NCBI RefSeq assembly: GCF_021215455.1
Contig: NZ_JAJPWV010000003.1
Coordinates: forward strand, 744,001-808,000
Direction: 5' to 3'
Length of the DNA stretch: 64,000 nt
Source: Mucilaginibacter roseus
GTDB taxonomy: Bacteria > Bacteroidota > Bacteroidia > Sphingobacteriales > Sphingobacteriaceae
Part shown: positions 59,466-64,000 of the stretch, piece by piece
Numbering within the stretch: the first letter of the stretch is position 1
Layout of the letters: every line of letters begins with the position of its first letter
The notes under the pieces: generated by a model
What the model was told of the DNA's origin: nothing
What the model saw: only the letters and a program-made list of their open reading frames with translations
Databases searched by the model: none
Translations under genes and position numbers: made by a program

Positions 59466-60794
59466 ATGTTTGAAAATCTTTCGGATAAATTAGACAGGGC
59501 GTTTAAAGTCCTGAAGGGACAGGGATCGATCACCGAAATAAATGTGGCCGAAACCATGAAGGAAATACGTAAAGCCCTTCTGGATGCCGACGTAAACTAT
59601 AAAACAGCCAAAGCCTTTACTGACGAGGTAAAACAAAAAGCGCTGGGCGAAAATGTGTTGACCACTATATCGCCGGGGCAGTTGCTTACCAAGATCATGA
59701 ACGATGAGCTGACCGCCTTAATGGGTGGTACAGCTACAGATATCAGCTTCCCGGCTACGCCAACTATTATATTGATAGCTGGTTTGAACGGTGCGGGTAA
59801 AACCACCTTTACCGGTAAGCTGGCCAACTTCCTTAAAACGCAAAAAAACAAAAAACCTTTACTGGTTGCCGGCGACGTTTACCGCCCCGCGGCTATTGAT
59901 CAGTTGCAGGTTTTAGGTGAGCAAATAGGTGTTCCGGTTTATGCTAACCTGGAATCTAAAGATCCTATTGGCATAGCTAAAGAGGGTATAGCCCTGGCTA
60001 AGCAGCAAGGCAATAACGTAGTAATTATTGATACCGCCGGCCGTTTAGCTATTGACGAGGCCATGATGGTGGAGATAGATCAGGTTAAAGCCGCTACTAA
60101 TCCGCATGAGATATTGTTCGTGGTGGATTCCATGACCGGCCAGGACGCGGTAAATACAGCCAAAACTTTTAATGACAGGCTTGACTTTACCGGCGTTGTA
60201 TTAACCAAGCTTGATGGTGATACCCGTGGTGGTGCTGCACTTTCAATTAAATCGGTAGTAAACAAGCCTATCAAATTTATAGGTACGGGCGAAAAGATGG
60301 AAGCGCTGGACGTTTTCCATCCTGACCGTATGGCCTCGCGTATTTTAGGTATGGGCGACGTGGTATCACTGGTTGAACGCGCGCAACAGCAGTTTGACGA
60401 GAAACAAGCCGCCGAGCTTCAGAAAAAAATACGTAAGAACAAGTTTGACTTTAACGATTTTTATAGCCAGATACAGCAGATCAAAAAAATGGGTAATATG
60501 AAGGATCTGATGGGTATGATACCGGGCGTAGGTAAAATGATGAAGGACGTTGAGGTTGATGATAATGCTTTTAAAGCAGTTGAAGCCATCATACAATCTA
60601 TGACACCGTTTGAGAAGGAAAACCCCGACAGCATTAACCAAAGCCGCCGTACACGTATAGCCAAAGGCTCGGGTACTGACATTGGCGAGGTGAACAGGCT
60701 GATAAAACAGTTTGAAGATATGCGTAAGGTGATGAAACAAATGAGCAACCCGGCAGCCATGGCCAACATGATGCGCCGGATGCCGAAAATGTAA
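59466..60794 (+). CDS. ffh: Signal recognition particle protein Ffh
   Basis: This 442-residue GTPase targets membrane proteins to FtsY and the translocon. It has the N domain (1-95), the G domain with P-loop GLNGAGKTT near 102-110, DTAGR and TKLDGDTRGG, and a methionine-rich M domain (about 325-442) with IPGVGKMMKDVEVDDNAF and a final NPAAMANMMRRMPKM. The length is normal. It is monocistronic with a palindromic terminator. Confidence 0.97.
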   Translation: MFENLSDKLDRAFKVLKGQGSITEINVAETMKEIRKALLDADVNYKTAKAFTDEVKQKALGENVLTTISPGQLLTKIMNDELTALMGGTATDISFPATPTIILIAGLNGAGKTTFTGKLANFLKTQKNKKPLLVAGDVYRPAAIDQLQVLGEQIGVPVYANLESKDPIGIAKEGIALAKQQGNNVVIIDTAGRLAIDEAMMVEIDQVKAATNPHEILFVVDSMTGQDAVNTAKTFNDRLDFTGVVLTKLDGDTRGGAALSIKSVVNKPIKFIGTGEKMEALDVFHPDRMASRILGMGDVVSLVERAQQQFDEKQAAELQKKIRKNKFDFNDFYSQIQQIKKMGNMKDLMGMIPGVGKMMKDVEVDDNAFKAVEAIIQSMTPFEKENPDSINQSRRTRIAKGSGTDIGEVNRLIKQFEDMRKVMKQMSNPAAMANMMRRMPKM

Positions 60795-60810
60795 GATTAA
60801 AATACTTTAT

Positions 60811-60840
60811 AAGAAAGCCGCTTAATTAAGCGGCTTTCTT
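60811..60840 (+). terminator. Palindromic terminator of ffh
   Basis: Bases 60811-60840 are a perfect palindrome with arms AAGAAAGCCGCTTAA, followed by ATTTC. The core CCGCTTAATTAAGCGG can form a stem with a 4-base loop. Confidence 0.85.
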
Positions 60841-60876
60841 ATTTCAGCATGATAAATATAAATACTGTCACATAAC

Positions 60877-61500
60877 ATGATAAAAGTTTTAATAATAGCC
60901 GCCATTATTTTAATAATTGCATTCGCACTTAAATACCTTGCTTCACAAAAAAACAACACGCTAAACTATAAACGGCCTGGCCCTGCTACCAAGCCAGCAG
61001 TTTTAAAAGAAAATGATAAGATTATTATTATCAACAACGCCTCTATAGACGATGTACGGGAGGCGATCACTGATTTTTGCAAGACATATAACAATGAATC
61101 ATATACCGCTATTTTGCGCTTGACACAAATTGGCAATAATAAATTTTCAATTACCTTTCCATATGATATCGACTTTACTACATTTTGTTTCGCTGTAAAC
61201 TACTTTGAATATCCAACAGATATTAAATGGAATGCAGATGTTCGGGCATGGGCTACAACAAAAAGTAATGACGAATGGATAACTGAAAAAAGTGCCAATA
61301 AAAAGGTGATGCTTTATATCCCGGCTTTAGATAAAGAATATGACAATGTTTTTTTAACTACTCAGGATAATATTGGCTATAAATTAGGTTTTGCTGGAGG
61401 TAAAGAAATTAAACTACTTGACACACCAGAAAAAAGTTACGAACATCCAGCTATTAAGATACATGATATAGTTAAATTAAAGTTTGAAGATTTCGGCTAA
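60877..61500 (+). CDS. Membrane-anchored protein of unknown function
   Basis: I recognise no domain in this 207-residue protein. It has one N-terminal membrane helix (VLIIAAIILIIAFALKYLA), a Lys-rich loop and a soluble region with mixed alpha/beta character (IIIINNASIDDVREAITDF, ITFPYDIDFTTFCFAVNYFE, KVMLYIPALDKEYDNVFLTT). The gene is AT-rich compared with ffh. Its last codons form the left arm of a perfect 16-bp hairpin. Confidence 0.75.
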   Translation: MIKVLIIAAIILIIAFALKYLASQKNNTLNYKRPGPATKPAVLKENDKIIIINNASIDDVREAITDFCKTYNNESYTAILRLTQIGNNKFSITFPYDIDFTTFCFAVNYFEYPTDIKWNADVRAWATTKSNDEWITEKSANKKVMLYIPALDKEYDNVFLTTQDNIGYKLGFAGGKEIKLLDTPEKSYEHPAIKIHDIVKLKFEDFG

Positions 61501-61516
61501 TCTTCAAACTTTAATT
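61475..61516 (+). terminator. Hairpin overlapping the end of an ORF
   Basis: AATTAAAGTTTGAAGA at 61475-61490 pairs perfectly with 61501-61516. The 10-base loop holds the stop codon of the upstream ORF. It is not followed by a T-run, so it is a candidate attenuator, terminator or mRNA-stabilising element. Confidence 0.6.
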
Positions 61517-61621
61517 ATTGTCGATGATTTTCAATCCTTGCACAGCAAACATATATATTACCAGTTCCGCTTATCAATTGCAGTCTGCTAAACAATCAGT
61601 AACATATTTTGATATGAGCTA

Positions 61622-62482
61622 TTAATTTACTCCGTTTGAAATTTTCATGTCGTAAACGCTATTCATTTTTGCGTCACCTTTCATGGTAACATCATTCATA
61701 TTCATACTATACGAAAAAGCAAAATCCTGCGTCATGTTTGTAAAAAATTGATCTTTAATAGAATACTGCATTTTACCTGTTCCGCTTCCCTTCATTTTCA
61801 TTGCAGATGGCTGAGCATTCATATCCACCGAGGTATTTAAAATAAGATCACAATAAGCTATACCATTTTTTATGTCAGTAACTTTATAATTCACCTTAAT
61901 CATCATTTGCATATTGCTTCCGTTTACAGGCATTGACATGGGCACCTCCATCATAAATGATTCGCCTACCGCAATCGGTTTATCAGGAAACTTGAGTTGA
62001 CTGGTTATATCATTCAATGTTTTAGCAAACATGATCTTTCTGGCTTCATCAATATTCTTTCCTGGGACTGAGTCAATCCTTAGCACGGAATTATCTACAC
62101 AAGTACCATACACTTTTTGATCCTTAAATTGATTATTAGGTATCGGTAGGGTTTTACCATTCATTGTCGCAGCAACATCGGCCTTGTTATAATTCATCAA
62201 AAAAGGTAATGATCCGGCCGTTGTCAGCTTATTATTCGTTTTCATTGTCATTTCCATATCCGCCGTCATATCCATTATGATCGGAAAATCTGTACCGGAT
62301 CCTTTCGCTTTAGCAACGGAAGCAGAATCCCCGTCCAAATCCATCTTCATGCTCATTTTCATCTGCATGTTAGATAGATAGTTTCGTCCCGGCAGATACT
62401 TCAGTTTAAATATTACAGATTTTTGCGCATTGGCAAACAATACTGACACCAGCAGTGATAAGGTTAGGAAGGTTGTTTTCAT
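61622..62482 (-). CDS. Methionine-rich exported protein, unknown function
   Basis: This 286-residue exported protein has a signal peptide ending at ANAQ. The mature part is unusually rich in methionine (for example MQMKMSMKMDL, MDMTADMEMTMK, MMEVPMSMPV, MQMMIKVNYKV) and has strand-rich character with a KVYGTCVDN turn. It may resemble DUF6263-like periplasmic proteins; I am not sure. Met-rich stretches can bind copper or act as oxidation sinks, which is an inference only. It follows thiL by 12 bases on the same strand. Confidence 0.72.
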   Translation of the reverse strand: MKTTFLTLSLLVSVLFANAQKSVIFKLKYLPGRNYLSNMQMKMSMKMDLDGDSASVAKAKGSGTDFPIIMDMTADMEMTMKTNNKLTTAGSLPFLMNYNKADVAATMNGKTLPIPNNQFKDQKVYGTCVDNSVLRIDSVPGKNIDEARKIMFAKTLNDITSQLKFPDKPIAVGESFMMEVPMSMPVNGSNMQMMIKVNYKVTDIKNGIAYCDLILNTSVDMNAQPSAMKMKGSGTGKMQYSIKDQFFTNMTQDFAFSYSMNMNDVTMKGDAKMNSVYDMKISNGVN

Positions 62483-62494
62483 TTTATATTGATT

Positions 62495-63535
62495 TTAATT
62501 TTTAAAGGCATTCCAGCCCTGTGCGGTCAACTCGTGTACATTGCCGGTTTTGCTGATCAAATTACAGCCTGCAGAAGCTTCGGTAATATGGCCAATGATG
62601 GTGAAGTCCATCTTGAACTTTATTTTGTCGTAATCGGCTTGTTTAACGGTAAACAGCAGCTCATAATCCTCGCCGCCACTCAGGGCGCACACGGTAGGGT
62701 CGAGGTTAAACTCCCGGGCTGTTTCATAGGTCATAGGGTCGATCGGTATTTTTTCCTCGTAAATATTACAGCCTTTGTCGCTTTGCTTACAAATATGTAA
62801 TACTTCGGACGCTAATCCGTCAGACACATCGATCATGGCTGTAGGTTTAACATCTATCTCCCTTAATAATTCCACAATATCACGGCGTGCTTCGGGTTTT
62901 AATTGCCGTTCAACAATATAATCCTTACCCTCCAGGTCAGGCTGAATGTTTGGGTTTTCCAGGTAAACCAGTTTTTCACGCTCCAGCAATTGCAAGCCCA
63001 TGTAGGCACCACCTAAGTCACCGGATACACAGATCAGGTCACCTTCTTCAGCTGTATTACGGTAAACTATATCCTTGTCGTCAGCGTAACCAATAGAGGT
63101 TACGCTGATCACCAGGCCTTGTTTTGATGACGTAGTATCACCGCCAATAATATCTACATTGTACTTTTCGCAAGCGATGTACATACCTTCATAAAGTTCC
63201 TCAACAGCCTCTAAAGGGAATTTGCTCGATAAACCTAATGATACTGTTACCTGGGTAGCTGTGCCATTCATAGCATAAATATCACTCAGGTTTACCTGTA
63301 TGGCTTTATAGCCTAAATGCTTTAGTGGAGTATACGCCAAATCAAAGTGTATGCCCTCCAAAAGCATATCGGTCGATACCAGTACCTTTTTACCTGCCGG
63401 ATCAAGCACCGCGGCATCGTCGCCCACGCCCTTTAAGCTTGACGGCTGTTTAAGTTTTATATTTTGAGTAAGGTGTTTTATCAGGCCGAATTCGCCTAAC
63501 TCCTGTATGTTGGTACGATCTATATTATCAAACAT
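62495..63535 (-). CDS. thiL: Thiamine-monophosphate kinase
   Basis: This 346-residue enzyme phosphorylates thiamine monophosphate to the diphosphate. It shows the family order: LGEFGLIKHLTQNI, GVGDDAAVLD near 41-50 (metal and ATP), TDMLLEGIHFDL, the GDTTSSKQGLVISVT loop, and AMIDVSDGLASEVLHI near 233-248. The C-terminus ends in the usual WNAFKN. It lies 11 bases after nadA and 12 before the Met-rich gene, so the three are probably one operon. Confidence 0.96.
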   Translation of the reverse strand: MFDNIDRTNIQELGEFGLIKHLTQNIKLKQPSSLKGVGDDAAVLDPAGKKVLVSTDMLLEGIHFDLAYTPLKHLGYKAIQVNLSDIYAMNGTATQVTVSLGLSSKFPLEAVEELYEGMYIACEKYNVDIIGGDTTSSKQGLVISVTSIGYADDKDIVYRNTAEEGDLICVSGDLGGAYMGLQLLEREKLVYLENPNIQPDLEGKDYIVERQLKPEARRDIVELLREIDVKPTAMIDVSDGLASEVLHICKQSDKGCNIYEEKIPIDPMTYETAREFNLDPTVCALSGGEDYELLFTVKQADYDKIKFKMDFTIIGHITEASAGCNLISKTGNVHELTAQGWNAFKN

Positions 63536-63546
63536 ATTATAATAAA

Positions 63547-64000
63547 TTATAGCCCCAGTTGCGCAGATATGACAAGCATACGCTCAATAGGTTTAACTGC
63601 ATCCTTTATAATATGTTCAGGTACAGTTACTTCTGGTAATTCATTTTTAAGGCACAGGTAAAGCTTTTCAAGCGTATTACGTTTCATGTGCGGACAATCA
63701 TTACAAGCGCAATTGTTATTAGGCGGTGCCGGAATAAATGTTTTATCCGGGTTTTCCTTCTGCATCTGATGTAATATGCCCGATTCTGTCGCTACAATAA
63801 ATTCCTTATCAGGGGAATTGGTCGCGTATTTTAATATACCGGTTGTTGAGCCGATATAATCAGCCATTTCCAATATAACTTCCTCGCATTCAGGGTGTGC
63901 TAACAGCTTTACACCCTGATGGCGCTCTTTTAGACGGGTTATTTTTTCACGCGAAAAAATTTCGTGCACCATACAGGCACCATTCCATAACACCAGGTCG
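63547..64000 (-). CDS. nadA: Quinolinate synthase, C-terminal part
   Basis: The gene runs off the right edge of the window: an open frame without start codon covers 63547-64000. It encodes the last third of NadA, which makes quinolinate from iminoaspartate and dihydroxyacetone phosphate for NAD synthesis. LWNGACMVHE supplies one [4Fe-4S] cysteine. LLAHPECEEVI, ADYIGSTTGILKY and NNCACNDCPHMKRNTLEKL contain the other expected cysteines. It precedes thiL by 11 bases. Confidence 0.95.
   Translation of the reverse strand, partial: DLVLWNGACMVHEIFSREKITRLKERHQGVKLLAHPECEEVILEMADYIGSTTGILKYATNSPDKEFIVATESGILHQMQKENPDKTFIPAPPNNNCACNDCPHMKRNTLEKLYLCLKNELPEVTVPEHIIKDAVKPIERMLVISAQLGL

Noticed and set aside
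62483..64000. A TPP riboswitch controlling thiL
   Set aside because: No THI-box-like sequence is present; the gap to nadA is 11 bases and leaves no room for one.

Overview
The window comes from a member of the Bacteroidota, most likely family Sphingobacteriaceae (a Mucilaginibacter- or Pedobacter-like organism). This is inferred from the -7 element TAnnTTTG upstream of many genes, the near absence of Shine-Dalgarno sequences, the gliding lipoprotein GldH, Bacteroidota-restricted families (DUF4199, DUF5686, DUF3078, GIN, carboxypeptidase-regulatory-like secreted proteins) and the gene content as a whole. It is an ordinary chromosomal core region. I see no integrase, transposase, insertion sequence, CRISPR array, prophage or rRNA operon. 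There is one tRNA gene, tRNA-Ala(GGC).

Layout. 0-2 kb: the 3' end of rdgB, a MarR regulator and two FKBP-type lipoproteins. 2-7 kb: 2-oxoglutarate dehydrogenase E1 and E2 (sucA-sucB, minus strand), with an E2 that carries two lipoyl domains and a palindrome-rich spacer. 7-10.4 kb: a light-dependent DNA repair block with an iron-sulfur photolyase, a DASH cryptochrome/photolyase and a DinB/YfiT protein. 10.5-14 kb: an ArnT-like glycosyltransferase with two outer-membrane proteins. 14-15.4 kb: a lone AT-rich KAP-type P-loop NTPase. 15.5-18.9 kb: a GIN-domain secreted protein, a GH15 glycosidase and a TetR regulator. 18.9-21 kb: pheS followed by a lipoprotein that looks like a Rieske domain stripped of its ligands, then a PIN/ribbon-helix-helix toxin-antitoxin pair. 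21-29 kb: kbl, a DUF5686 outer-membrane protein, trhO, hpt, an M16 peptidase and def. 29-35.4 kb: mfd, two small membrane proteins, and an ABC1/UbiB kinase-like gene with a TetR-like gene. 35.6-39.4 kb: the tRNA, a class C beta-lactamase-like hydrolase, a large conserved unknown protein, and a gene-poor 0.7 kb stretch with a hairpin and a 12-codon ORF. 39.4-46.5 kb: a second DinB, an HtrA/DegP protease, dapF, a Usp-like protein, a bestrophin, three small ligand-binding-fold genes and a cytochrome c. 46.5-54.6 kb: a glycine-rich RRM protein, an AsmA-like/GT51 transglycosylase, Mrp and Nfu, then gldH-ricT-holB. 54.6-64 kb: ruvX, an O-methyltransferase, two GH73-type glucosaminidases, secreted proteins, ffh, and nadA-thiL-unknown.

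Most genes are housekeeping or envelope genes. Convergent pairs are usually separated by compact, near-perfect palindromes that should terminate transcription from both sides. Several promoters sit so close to the start codon (def, mfd, the M16 peptidase) that leaderless or nearly leaderless mRNAs are likely. I do not see an obvious large undescribed system. The best candidates for new biology are small: the degenerate Rieske lipoprotein coupled to a TetR gene, the twin-operator PIN/RHH locus, the hairpin plus mini-ORF at 38.8 kb, the lone KAP NTPase, the 107-residue HExxH membrane protein and the conserved unknown at 37.2 kb.
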